The notes beneath the pieces were generated by a model. That model searched no databases and was not told the DNA's origin. It saw nothing but the letters and a program-made list of their open reading frames with translations. From the NCBI GenBank assembly GCA_965277745.1, contig OZ255837.1:1984001-2048000 (forward strand): 64,000 nt of DNA, given 5' to 3'. The stretch comes from G965277745 sp965277745 (GTDB lineage: Bacteria; Pseudomonadota; Gammaproteobacteria; Cardiobacteriales; Cardiobacteriaceae). Position numbers and translations under genes: made by a program. Shown here in pieces: positions 24,949 through 33,222 of this stretch; within the stretch, counting starts at the first letter, position 1; each line of letters begins with the position of its first letter.

Positions 24949-25842
24949 CTAAGGGGTTCGATCCTCGGCAGTGGTATCGATCAGGTGAAGGTTGGCCAAA
25001 AATTCTCTGACGCCGCTGCTCGCGTTTTTCTCGCGGTGAGTGAGCCAATACAGCGGTCGCGTGATGACTGGTTGACCGATCACTTCGATATTGACCCAGT
25101 CCGTTTCCGGCAGAACTTCTCTGGACAGGCAAGCGATACCGATGTCGTGGCTTACCGCCTGTTTGATCGCTTCTGAACTGCCGAGTTCGAAGGCGATATG
25201 ACTGTTTGGCGCGTATTTCGCCACCGCTTGCCGGGTGCCGGATCCAAGTTCGCGAACGATCAGCGGAATCGTCGCGAATCGCTCCGCGGTAATACTTATG
25301 TGCTTTTGTGTCGAACCGGGCAGATAGCGTGAACCGCGCTTGGCGAACCAGATCAGGGTATCTTCCCGCCAGAAACGGCATTGCACATTCGGGTGCTGGC
25401 AAGTTCCTTCGATAAAGCCCATGTCGCAAGCGTAATCACTTACCATGTCGATCACTTCCTGGGTGTTGCCGACGCTCAATTGAATGTGTTGTCTGGGCTG
25501 TTTTTGCGCGTAACGGGCGATCACTGGAGGAAGGAGATAATTGCCGATCGTCGAGCTTGCGGCAATGTGTAACGGGGGCAAATAGCGCTGGAAATGCCGC
25601 TCGACACGTTCGGCCTGTTCGAGTAAGGCACAGGCGATCGGATAGAACGCGCGACCGGCCGAATTGCGGATCAATCCGCGATGACTGCGGTCGAAAAGCA
25701 ACGTGCCGAGATGCTCTTCGAGATGTTTCAGTCCGCTGCTTACGGCGGATTGTGCCAAATTGAGCGTTGCGGCGGCCTGGGTGGTGGCGCCACATTCATA
25801 AACACGACGGAAAATGCCGAGCTGACGTAAGGTGATACGCAT
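24949..25842 (-). CDS. LysR-family transcriptional regulator (YeiE-like)
   Basis: A 297-residue regulator with an N-terminal winged helix-turn-helix (ATTQAAATLNLAQSAVSSGLKHLEEHLG, about residues 18-45) and a periplasmic-binding-like effector domain. It is transcribed away from a yeiH-type exporter across an 85-bp gap, the same arrangement as yeiE/yeiH and other LysR-exporter pairs. It probably controls that gene and itself. The 206 bp after its stop contain no recognised gene. Effector unknown; sulfite or a related sulfur compound is a guess from the family. Confidence 0.88.
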   Translation of the reverse strand: MRITLRQLGIFRRVYECGATTQAAATLNLAQSAVSSGLKHLEEHLGTLLFDRSHRGLIRNSAGRAFYPIACALLEQAERVERHFQRYLPPLHIAASSTIGNYLLPPVIARYAQKQPRQHIQLSVGNTQEVIDMVSDYACDMGFIEGTCQHPNVQCRFWREDTLIWFAKRGSRYLPGSTQKHISITAERFATIPLIVRELGSGTRQAVAKYAPNSHIAFELGSSEAIKQAVSHDIGIACLSREVLPETDWVNIEVIGQPVITRPLYWLTHREKNASSGVREFLANLHLIDTTAEDRTP

Positions 25843-25860
25843 AGCGATAAATCCGGTAAA

Positions 25861-25908
25861 TATTCTCGAAAATATCTATTTTATCGAATAATGAGTCGCA
25901 GGTATAAT
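25861..25908 (+). promoter_or_regulatory. Divergent promoter with LysR-type operator
   Basis: A perfect TATAAT (25903-25908) lies upstream of the exporter gene. Just upstream, at 25861-25890, an interrupted inverted repeat pairs TATTCTCGA with TCGAATA across an AT-rich centre, in the position expected for LysR binding over the -35 region. Confidence 0.5.
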
Positions 25909-25936
25909 TTTTTTTTCGATAAGAAGGATGCATAAC

Positions 25937-26944
25937 ATGAAAAAAGAATTTTGGTTCGGTATTTCCATTACTGCCGTTGTCAGCGCATTGGGCATTTGCA
26001 GTGGTGAACTGGCCGTGGTTAAAATGATTGGATTCAGCACCGTGACGATGGCGATTATTTTCGGCATGATTGTCGGTAATACCTTGTATCCGAAGCTCGC
26101 CATCCACTGCCATGACGGCGTGACTTTCTCGAAGGGACGACTGTTACGGCTCGGCATCATCCTCTATGGGTTTCGTCTTACCTTTCAGGAAATTACCAAT
26201 GTCGGCTTGGATGCGATCGTTGCCGATGCGGTGATCGTGACGGGAACGTTTTCCCTGACTTGGCTGCTCGGGCGCAAGCTGTTTCGTATTGATCCGGAAA
26301 CGGTGATTCTGATCGGGGCGGGATCAAGCATTTGCGGTGCGGCGGCGGTGATGGCAACCGAGCCGGTCATCAAGGCACATGCCCATAAGGTCGCGGTAGC
26401 GGTGGCGACGGTGGTGATTTTCGGCACAATCGCCATTTTCTTGTATCCGGAAATGTATAAGTTGGGGTTTTGGCCGTTTACCGGCGATACTTACGGCGTG
26501 TATATCGGCTCTTCGGTTCACGAGGTGGCGCAAGTCTATGCGGCGGGCAAAGCGATCGGTCAGTCGGTTGCTGATGTCGCGGTGGCAACCAAGATGATCC
26601 GGGTGATGATGATCGCGCCGTTTTTGTTTGTCCTTTCCTGGTGGATCACGAGAAGTCATGCCGGGGAGCACACGAAAAAAAGCAAATTGGTCATTCCCTG
26701 GTTTGCCATCTTGTTCATTGCGGTGGCCGGATTCAATTCGCTTGATCTTTTGCCGTCGGCATTGGTCGATGTGCTACAATTTGTCGATACGATTTTGCTG
26801 ACCATGGCGATGGCCGCACTCGGGTTGACCACCCATTTCGGCGCCATCAGGCAGGCCGGTGTCAAACCGATTTTCCTCGGTGCGTTGATTATGCTCTGGC
26901 TGGTGGTGATTGGCGGCGTTTTGCAGATGCTGATCGGTAGCTGA
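25937..26944 (+). CDS. yeiH: YeiH-family (UPF0324) membrane protein, putative sulfate/sulfite exporter
   Basis: A 335-residue membrane protein with about ten hydrophobic segments, of the UPF0324/PSE family (PF03601). Family landmarks are GMIVGNTL early, RLGIILYGFRLTFQEI, the re-entrant GAGSSICGAAAVMATEPVI, and YIGSSVHEVAQVYAAG. The direction and substrate of this family are poorly established; sulfur-compound efflux is proposed. The ATG at 25937 is preferred over 25928 because of its distance from AAGG. The divergent LysR gene is its likely regulator. Confidence 0.85.
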   Translation: MKKEFWFGISITAVVSALGICSGELAVVKMIGFSTVTMAIIFGMIVGNTLYPKLAIHCHDGVTFSKGRLLRLGIILYGFRLTFQEITNVGLDAIVADAVIVTGTFSLTWLLGRKLFRIDPETVILIGAGSSICGAAAVMATEPVIKAHAHKVAVAVATVVIFGTIAIFLYPEMYKLGFWPFTGDTYGVYIGSSVHEVAQVYAAGKAIGQSVADVAVATKMIRVMMIAPFLFVLSWWITRSHAGEHTKKSKLVIPWFAILFIAVAGFNSLDLLPSALVDVLQFVDTILLTMAMAALGLTTHFGAIRQAGVKPIFLGALIMLWLVVIGGVLQMLIGS

Positions 26945-27398
26945 AGAAATCATGGTCATCTTGGTTTCGCATCATGACAGGCCTTTTCGCCGATCGCCTT
27001 GGCCACTATGGTTTTCCCGTTCTGCGACGTGACCATGGCGCCTGTAGATTGGTTGTTTGGCAGACGGACTGTCCCTTTTGAAAAGCCTGTCGTCGCTTTT
27101 GCGGTATGGGTACAGATAATGGCATTCGAGGAATGCTTCGCGGCTGCGCCGGCAGCAATCGGAGGGGCGGCAGAGCGGCACTTCCATGCCCCTTCTTTAG
27201 AGAAGTCGTTTATTCTTACCGTCAACGCTTTTTCGCCTGTTTCCGTCGCGTCGGTGCTGTGCTTTGGTGGAAGGGCGGTCTTTTTTCTGTCGCCCAAGCG
27301 GCGTTTATGCGATAATGACTTTTTCCGATTCAAGGTTCACTTGAAATATCGTATCCGCAAAACTCTGCTCATCACTCCTGTAAGGAAAATCGATCGTC
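26945..27398. other. Gene-poor stretch between yeiH and cbpA
   Basis: This 454-bp region holds a 125-codon minus-strand frame starting with TTG (27333-26956) and a plus-strand frame running into cbpA. Neither resembles a known family or has a good ribosome site. A GATAAT hexamer near 27311, about 90 bp upstream of cbpA, could be a -10 element. Confidence 0.4.
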
Positions 27399-28346
27399 GT
27401 GGCGCAGGAAACATTGTATGACATCCTCGGCGTTAAAAAAGACGCCACGGAGGAACAAATCAAAAAAGCCTACCGTAAACTGGTTCGTTCCTATCATCCC
27501 GATGTCAGTGATGATCCGAAGGCCGACGAGATGGCCAGCAAAGTCAACGCGGCCTATCAGGTTCTCAAGGACAAGGAAAAACGCGCGCAATATGATGCGA
27601 TGTTGGAAAATCCCTTTGCCGGCAAATCTGAAGGCGGATTCGGCGGACAGCGCGAGGGCTTCTCTTTCAGCCATGAAGATCTGGCCGATATTTTCGCGCA
27701 GCGTCGTCAGGGGGGCGGCTTTCGTTTCGATGATCTCTTTTCCCGTTTCGCTGGCGCAACTCGCGGACAAGACCATGAGCATGAAAGCAACCGTCGTGGC
27801 GAAGATCAGCATGCGGAGCTGACGATCAACATCGCCGACGCCTATCGGGGAGCGACACGCAAGCTGGTGGTTACGATGCCGACGAATGATGGGTACGGCA
27901 GATTGTCAAGCGAACGGAAAACCCTACACGTGAAAATTCCCAAGGGGATCCGTGAAGGGCAGCAGATTCGCTTGGCCGGGCAGGGGATGCCGGGGGATGG
28001 TGGTAACGGCGATCTGTTCATTCGTATCCGTTTTGCCGAACGGGATCGTTGTTATGTCGATAAGGAAAAGGATGTCTATCAGCAGGCCGACGTCGCGCCT
28101 TGGACAGCGGCCCTCGGCGGCAAGGTGGCGGTTGAAACACCGGCTGGAAAATTGTCTATTACCTTGCCCCCGGGCACGAGCAATGGCAAGCGCTTGCGTC
28201 TCAAAGGCAAGGGGATTCCGGCACAATTCCCTGGCGATCTGTATCTCGTCGTCAATATTATGATGCCGCCTGTACGCGACGCGACCGATGAAAAAGCCTG
28301 GCGGCAATTGGCGGCTCATTACGGCAAGAGGGCGGGAGAGGTGTGA
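27399..28346 (+). CDS. cbpA: DnaJ-class co-chaperone / curved DNA-binding protein
   Basis: A 315-residue Hsp40. The J domain (residues 1-70) carries the HPD motif in YHPDVS that stimulates DnaK ATPase. A Gly/Phe-rich stretch follows (residues about 75-110), then the two-part substrate-binding C-terminus with VKIPKGIREGQQIRLAGQG. The DnaJ zinc finger is absent, which identifies a CbpA/DjlA-type rather than DnaJ. GTG is the start and sits 12 bp after AAGGA. The stop overlaps the start of cbpM. Confidence 0.92.
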   Translation: MAQETLYDILGVKKDATEEQIKKAYRKLVRSYHPDVSDDPKADEMASKVNAAYQVLKDKEKRAQYDAMLENPFAGKSEGGFGGQREGFSFSHEDLADIFAQRRQGGGFRFDDLFSRFAGATRGQDHEHESNRRGEDQHAELTINIADAYRGATRKLVVTMPTNDGYGRLSSERKTLHVKIPKGIREGQQIRLAGQGMPGDGGNGDLFIRIRFAERDRCYVDKEKDVYQQADVAPWTAALGGKVAVETPAGKLSITLPPGTSNGKRLRLKGKGIPAQFPGDLYLVVNIMMPPVRDATDEKAWRQLAAHYGKRAGEV

Positions 28347-28618
28347 TGCAAGCGGGTAAAGAACAAGATATCGAGCTCGGATTCGAGGATTTTGTCCGCG
28401 CCTGCGGCAGCGAGCCGGAATGGATCGTGGCATTGATAGAAGAAAATGTGATCAGCGTCGAGGGGGCTCCGAAAACGGCACATTACAGCGGTTGGCAACT
28501 CGCGCGCGTGCGTCGCGCGCATCGCTTGCACCGGGATTTCGATGCCAGCGCGCCGGCGGTGGCGTTGCTCCTCGATTTGCTTGATGAAGTCGCACAGTTA
28601 CGCAGGCGCTTGAGATGA
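28346..28618 (+). CDS. cbpM: Chaperone modulator CbpM
   Basis: A 90-residue MerR-like helical protein that binds the J domain of CbpA and inhibits its co-chaperone and DNA-binding activity. Recognition rests on size, the position immediately after cbpA with a one-base overlap (TGATG), and the ISVEG... / WQLARVRRAHRLHRDF helix typical of the family. It ends with a charged coiled helix (LLDLLDEVAQLRRRLR). An in-frame GTG three bases earlier is an alternative start. It overlaps the next small gene by 4 bp. Confidence 0.85.
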   Translation: MQAGKEQDIELGFEDFVRACGSEPEWIVALIEENVISVEGAPKTAHYSGWQLARVRRAHRLHRDFDASAPAVALLLDLLDEVAQLRRRLR

Positions 28619-28818
28619 AGTGCTGGCGCAAAATTTTTCTAGGATCATGTCTTTTATTGCTATTGTCCCTGATCGGTTGCAACGATACCCGCCTCCTCTA
28701 TCGCGTGGACAATGGCGCGCGCGCCGGAAATCGTTTCGGGGTAATCAACGAAGGCGGCGGTACGCGGATATATGGCAGCTTCGGCAACGCGATCTCCTGG
28801 CAACACGGCGGCAAGTAG
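28615..28818 (+). CDS. Small lipoprotein of unknown function
   Basis: A 67-residue product with a lipoprotein signal: MKCWRKIF, a leucine-rich core, and lipobox SLIGC with the lipidated cysteine at residue 22. The mature part is only about 46 residues, glycine-rich (VINEGGGTRIYGSFGNAISW) and has no family I recognise. Its ATG overlaps the cbpM stop (ATGA), so it is probably translated with cbpA-cbpM. The overlap and the clean lipobox argue for a real gene despite its size. Confidence 0.65.
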   Translation: MKCWRKIFLGSCLLLLLSLIGCNDTRLLYRVDNGARAGNRFGVINEGGGTRIYGSFGNAISWQHGGK

Positions 28819-29254
28819 GCGAAAGGGCACTTCTCTCCGAAGTGCTCGGAAATGGCACGAGAATTGCCTTTAACAGGCGTGAGCACCGACAGAAAGCGGT
28901 GTCGCTCTTTCCGCTATTTACCTGTTTTCTCTCTTGCCGCTATTTGAAACGCGCATCGCAAGGTAGGCGGGATGTCGCCTTTTTCTCAAACGACATCCGC
29001 TTCTTTCGATTCGTCTATCCGTGCATCGTGCATATGCGGGCTATCGCAACGATAGGCAGGCGCTTTCCTGAGCTTGCTTCGGATTGCCTTGTCTCACGTT
29101 TTGCGCTCCCCGGCGTCGTGGCATTGGTCGCCCCCGGTTGCGGGGCGAAGGTGTAACGCGAGAACGAGAATCGGTATTTAGCGAAGCCTCCTGTCGAATT
29201 CCTCCTTTAGTTCGATAACGAGAACGTGTTTCCGGGTGGTACCATGCCGCTTTA
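28819..29254. other. Intergenic region with no recognised gene
   Basis: About 435 bp between the small lipoprotein gene and an IS5-family element. Open frames here are short or shadows, and I see no RNA gene, repeat or clear promoter. Confidence 0.5.
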
Positions 29255-30092
29255 CCCTAGATAGTGTAGTCATGAGATGTTAGCCCACAGTGCAATGCAC
29301 CGTATTTGTACGGCGGCCAGGAACGATGCCGTATTTTTGGCATAGCGCGTCGCTATCCCTCGCCAACGTTTCAGGTGCAAAAAAGCATTCTCGACCAAGT
29401 GACGTCATCGATACAAGTCTTTATCATCCTCGCGTTTCGCGATACGGTTGCTCTTCGCCGGAATCATAGGCTCCATGCCCTGTGAAAGCGCTTGCTCGAT
29501 GAGCTCGTTGCTATCGTAAGCTTTATCAGCCAACAAATACTCCGCCGTCAATCCCTCTATCAAGAGGCTGGCTTGAGTGCAATCTGCCGTTGTCCCTTCT
29601 GTAACAACAACCCTGACCGGCAGACCATGCGAATCCACGGCCAGATGCAATTTTGTGTCGAGCCCCCTTTTGTACGACTCATGTCTTGATTGCCCCCTAA
29701 CGCACCCGCCGCATGAGGATGTACCTTGCAATGACTGGCGTCGATCATCGGCCATTCGTCATCCGGCTCATCGATCGATATCTCCATCGATCTTTCCCAT
29801 ACCCCTTTGTCACGCCATCGAATAAAACGACGATGGACGTTACTCCAGGGGCCATAGTCAGGGGGTAAATCTCGCCACGGCGCACCCGTACGCATGATCC
29901 AGAAAACGGCATCGATAAACAGGCGATTGTCTCGTGCCCCCCAAGCCCCTGAACGACCGGGTAAATGGGGTTCCAATAGCGCCCAAACCCTATCTGAAAT
30001 ATCATGCCGGCGATGTGCTGCCATTGACTTTGCTGCTATAACTGAGAAAGGCTACTTTACATGAAGATATCTCGTGACTACAGTATCTAGGG
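29255..30092 (-). mobile_element. IS5-family element with 22-bp terminal inverted repeats
   Basis: The ends 29255-29276 and 30071-30092 are inverted copies matching at 20 of 22 positions (CTC(A/G)TGACTACA...). About 838 bp lies between the outer ends, a typical length for the two-frame IS5 subgroup. The left repeat contains the transposase stop codon. Target duplication could not be determined with confidence. Confidence 0.8.
29270..30024 (-). pseudogene. IS5-family transposase, two frames plus internal stop
   Basis: Transcription runs from 30024 down. The first frame (MAAHRRHDISDRVWALLEPH ...) contains the DDE region PMIDASHCKVHPHAAG. Near 29670 the reading must slip -1 at AAAAGGGGG to continue as DTKLHLAVDSHGLPVRVVV. 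Many IS5 elements of this subgroup use such slippage, so it may be programmed. A TGA at 29402-29404 then interrupts KDLYR*RHLVENAFLHLKR, where relatives read straight through to the end at 29270. The stop makes this copy probably inactive. Confidence 0.8.
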
Positions 30093-30189
30093 GGAAAAGA
30101 TGGCAAGACATTGTCGATCCTAACGCCTGGCTCGATAATTGACGCTTTTCCAGACAAAGGCCCATTTGGAAAAACAGAAATAGAATTTC

Positions 30190-30230
30190 TTGATCTATAG
30201 GAATTCTCTTTATGATAATGAATCATTCAT
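30190..30230 (+). promoter_or_regulatory. Promoter with palindromic operator-like site, upstream of broken cytochrome gene
   Basis: TTGATC (30190-30195) and TGATAA (30213-30218) are 17 bp apart. The palindrome ATGAAT-C-ATTCAT (30218-30230) follows at once. The GATAATGA...ATT character recalls Fur boxes, but the fit is incomplete. Confidence 0.4.
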
Positions 30231-30255
30231 AAAAAATAAAACAGGAGGCGAGAAA

Positions 30256-30827
30256 ATGGAAAAACAATTTTATTGGGAACGCTTGGTGTAATTAACGCAT
30301 TGGTCGTGTAGCCGTCGACTGTTTGCTCAACTGGTTTTTCTCTACCACCGGAAGCATATTCCATCAGTTTACCGGATATGCCGTACTGACGTTTGTCGTC
30401 GTGCGTTTTTTCTGGTCGCTCTGTGGCGCACGGAAACCGGCACGGCTGCGGGATATTCTGCCGACGTTCTCTGGCATGAAATCGCATCTCCGCGCCCTGA
30501 AAATGCGTGATAAATCGCTGGAAGCGCAAGAGCACAACAGTTTCGGACAGTTATTTATTTGGGCGAGTCTGGCTGTTGATTCCGGCGATTGCGGCAAGCG
30601 GCTATCTCGCGGCACTGGGTAATTCGGAACTCACGGCCCTCCTGCCTGCTGTTGTTTCCCAGTAGGAAGATTTCGCGATTTTCAATGCCCTCGACGAAGT
30701 ACATGTCTTTTTAGTCACTTTTCTGGAAGTGCTGGTGTTTGTCCATATTGCGGCCGTGCTGTTTACCGGGCATTGGCTGAGACACCGCTACCTCGCATCG
30801 ATGATTTCGCGTCAAAAAGACGAATGA
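30256..30827 (+). pseudogene. Cytochrome b561-type membrane protein, broken
   Basis: After AGGAGGCG an ATG starts MEKQFYWERLV, followed by a stop and frame changes. The readable parts are LNWFFSTTGSIFHQFTGYAV, VVVRFFWSLCGARKPARL, then after a frame change near 30570 LLIPAIAASGYLAALG, a TAG (in VVSQ*EDF), and EVHVFLVTFLEVLVFVHIAA to the TGA at 30825-30827. Order and spacing match the roughly 190-residue b561 electron carriers (PF01292), including candidate heme histidines in HWS, VHVF and VHIAA. At least three lesions are present, so no functional protein is expected. Confidence 0.75.
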
Positions 30828-31566
30828 GGGAATGCGCTTTCGCCTCCTGAAAACGGGGTAAGATATGGCCGGGCGGGCGCGTTTACGGAATAGCTTGATG
30901 GACCTTTTCGAGACACATTGCGCCGTTTCTCTCCTTTTCGGCCGCGATTCTCCGCTTGGTGATAAGATCATGCGGCGCTTTGCCGGCTTTCGCGTAGGGA
31001 AGACAAAATGGTTTGTCGTTCCCGTCAATTAGCTTTTGGAGAAGAAAATCACGCTGTTCTCGGCACTGTATCGTCAGTTTAAAGTATCATTTCAGGCTTT
31101 GACTCATATGACCGGCAAAGGATTTCCAAAGAAGATGATGACGCCATGCTCACCGTTTGATTTGCCGTTGTCCGCACGTCGTGGCGGTTTTAACTTGGAC
31201 GAAGTGCCGCCGCGATATCGTTCTTATGCAAGAGGTTTGTCGCGACAAGGCAGCACATGCCGGGGCACTTCCCGAAATGTATTTTCCGTGCAGGATATCG
31301 GGCGAGGGAGCGTCGCTCGATGCCCTTGCGCGTTCCCGATTGCGCGGTGATCGATGTGTGTGGGCGAACGCGTTTCTGTCGGTATCGAAATCACCGCGAG
31401 ATTGTTGCCATGATTGTCGCGCGTCTACATCCGTTCCCGATCCGGGCGCGAAATTCAGCAATGTCAGGGTAGGAAAAACATGAGTTACCAAGCGACGCCC
31501 GGCAGGCGCCGCCGGCAAGGGATGGGATCCGCCCGCTCGCCGCTTGCGATCGAGAAGGAGTAGCTT
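30828..31566. other. Decayed or non-coding region upstream of glk remnant
   Basis: About 740 bp between two pseudogenes. Fragments of frame exist, including MDLFETHCAVSLLFG from 30898 and DIVLMQEVCRDKAAHAG around 31220, but none extends into a recognised family. The setting between two broken genes suggests decayed coding sequence whose identity I cannot recover. A good ribosome site (GAAGGAG) for glk lies at the end. Confidence 0.45.
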
Positions 31567-32427
31567 ATGTTTTTTGATCTCGTTGCCGATATCGGCGGCA
31601 CCAATGCCCGCTTCTCACTGAACGCGGCAAATGGGCAATTGCATTCCCTGAAAACCCTGCCCAAGTCGCGATATACAAGCCTCGAAGCTGCAGTCCGCGC
31701 CTATCTTGCCGACTGCGGCGAAGCGGTGCAGGCGGCGGCGATCGCCATCGTCAATCCGGTCAGCGGTGATCGCATCTGCATGACCAACCATCACTGGGCG
31801 TTCTCGATTACCGACTTGCGGCAACGAATGGGCTGGTCGTGCCTCGAGGTGCTGAACGATTTCACCATGCAGGCGCTCGCCGTTCTGGGAATTTCCGAAA
31901 CGGAGCGTTACTGATCAGTGCGGGCGTGGTCGCGGAAAATGCGCCGATCGCCGTACTCGGCCCCAGCACTGGACTTGGGATTTCCGGCCTGATTCGCGAT
32001 GACAGCGGGCACTGGACGCCGTTGTCTGGCGAAGGCGGGCATGTCAGTCTGCCCATCCGCCTGGAGACGGATTATCGCCTCTGGCAGTTCGCGCACGAAC
32101 GTTTCCCTGGGCATCTTTCCGCCGAGCGCTTTTTAAGTGGCAGCTGGATCACGTTGATCGATCAGGCGCTGGCTTCGTTTGACGGCAAGAGCAGTCGGCG
32201 CGATGCTGCGGAAGTGACGGCGGCGTCTATTTGGGGGCGGGATTTTGCCGTGTATTCGCGAATTGTTTGCTGTGGGACCATTCGTCGAGCGCTTTGTCAG
32301 CAAAGGCAGGATGAGCGCGTTTTTACAGGAAGTACCGGTTTTTTTAGTGCTGGCAAAGGAAACCGGGCTGCGCGGAGCGGTGATCGCCTTGCGTCAAAAA
32401 CGCGAGCACCGTAAGCACCGAGAATAG
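31567..32427 (+). pseudogene. glk: Glucokinase, frameshifted and internally deleted
   Basis: The N-terminus MFFDLVADIGGTNARFSLN carries the ATP-binding DIGGTNARF of Glk, and LEVLNDFTMQALAV follows. The frame is lost near 31905. The next frame continues with ENAPIAVLGPSTGLGISGLI, LSGEGGHVSLP and RLWQFAHERFPGHLSAERFLSG, including the GEGGH glucose-binding segment. After about 32240 a piece is missing. Reading resumes in a third frame as GPFVERFVSKGRMSAFLQEVPVFLVL, the family C-terminus, ending at 32427. The total is about 35 codons short of a normal 320-residue enzyme. It cannot phosphorylate glucose. Confidence 0.88.
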
Positions 32428-32859
32428 ACCCGTTATGGCGGAATTTCTTCAAAAGCGGCCCGAGAAAATCCTGGGTGATGCGGCAACGGTAACAAAATCA
32501 ACATCACAAGAAGATGATCTTCCAGGCCGCCTACGCAGGCGGCAAGAACGGTTTTTTCCACGACAAAGCCGTTGCCACGAGGGCGTAAACGATCCGCCAT
32601 TTGCCGGAAAATCTCGGGCGTAACACCGGTGGTCAGGCAACGAAATTGCCGTTTGCATAAAAGTGTCGATACGTTAAATCGAGCATGGTAAAAGAGCCCC
32701 GTCCTTTTCATCTTTTCACCAGTCAATCACATGATTGATCCAATGTAAATAAAGTTTTTGTAACAGATCTAATAAGTGCCTGTCCTACGGGTTTTTCCGC
32801 CAGGCCTCGCGTTTGGGCAAAGTGAGGAAAGGAAAATCGCTTTTTACAAGAAAAATATG
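32428..32859. other. Region downstream of pilZ with no recognised gene
   Basis: About 430 bp between the convergent ends of glk and pilZ. In many gammaproteobacteria a tatD-type nuclease gene follows pilZ here, but no TatD metal-binding motif is visible. A 97-codon minus-strand frame (32726-32433) lacks family likeness. The 32730-32860 part is AT-rich and may hold termination signals. Confidence 0.4.
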
Positions 32860-33222
32860 TTACATGGTCGCGGTCGGCAGCCCGGTATTGCTCATTTTGC
32901 CCAATCCTTCTTCAATGATTTTGCGAATTTTCGTTACTTCACGGCCACACAATTGAATACCGACACCTGGCATACGTTTGACGACTTTTTTCAGTGGATT
33001 GAGCCAGATGATCCGTCCAGAGGCGGCAAATTTTCCCATCTTTTCCGGTAGAGTCAGAAAAAGGAAAACTTCCTGTTCCAGTTGATAGCTTTCCTCGGTG
33101 GCGTAGAACAGACCGAAGCCTTCGACAAATGGCATGTAGGCCTGATACAGACCGCGAGTATCTGCAAAGCTCAGACGAATGACGCTGTTTTTCAGTTTTG
33201 AAAGGGGGTTGATTTGGCTCAT
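32860..33222 (-). CDS. pilZ: PilZ-domain protein (type IV pilus assembly type)
   Basis: A 120-residue single-domain PilZ protein; orthologues at this position are needed for type IV pilus biogenesis. The sequence gives MSQINPLSKLKNSVIRLSF, then SYQLEQEVFLFLTLPE, GRIIWLNP and MPGVGIQL, matching the PilZ beta-barrel. The arginine-rich c-di-GMP binding motif (RxxxR) is not evident, as in other pilus-type members that do not bind the nucleotide. The frame is open upstream, but the ATG at 33222 overlaps the holB stop by 4 bp and fits family length. Last gene of the cluster. Confidence 0.88.
   Translation of the reverse strand: MSQINPLSKLKNSVIRLSFADTRGLYQAYMPFVEGFGLFYATEESYQLEQEVFLFLTLPEKMGKFAASGRIIWLNPLKKVVKRMPGVGIQLCGREVTKIRKIIEEGLGKMSNTGLPTATM

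Noticed and set aside
26956..27421. Two overlapping frames on opposite strands between yeiH and cbpA
   Set aside because: Neither has a recognisable domain or convincing ribosome site, and the plus-strand one runs into cbpA; left as an unassigned region.
30711..31028. 105-codon minus-strand frame over the end of the b561 remnant
   Set aside because: It overlaps the readable C-terminus of the broken cytochrome gene and has no protein family features.
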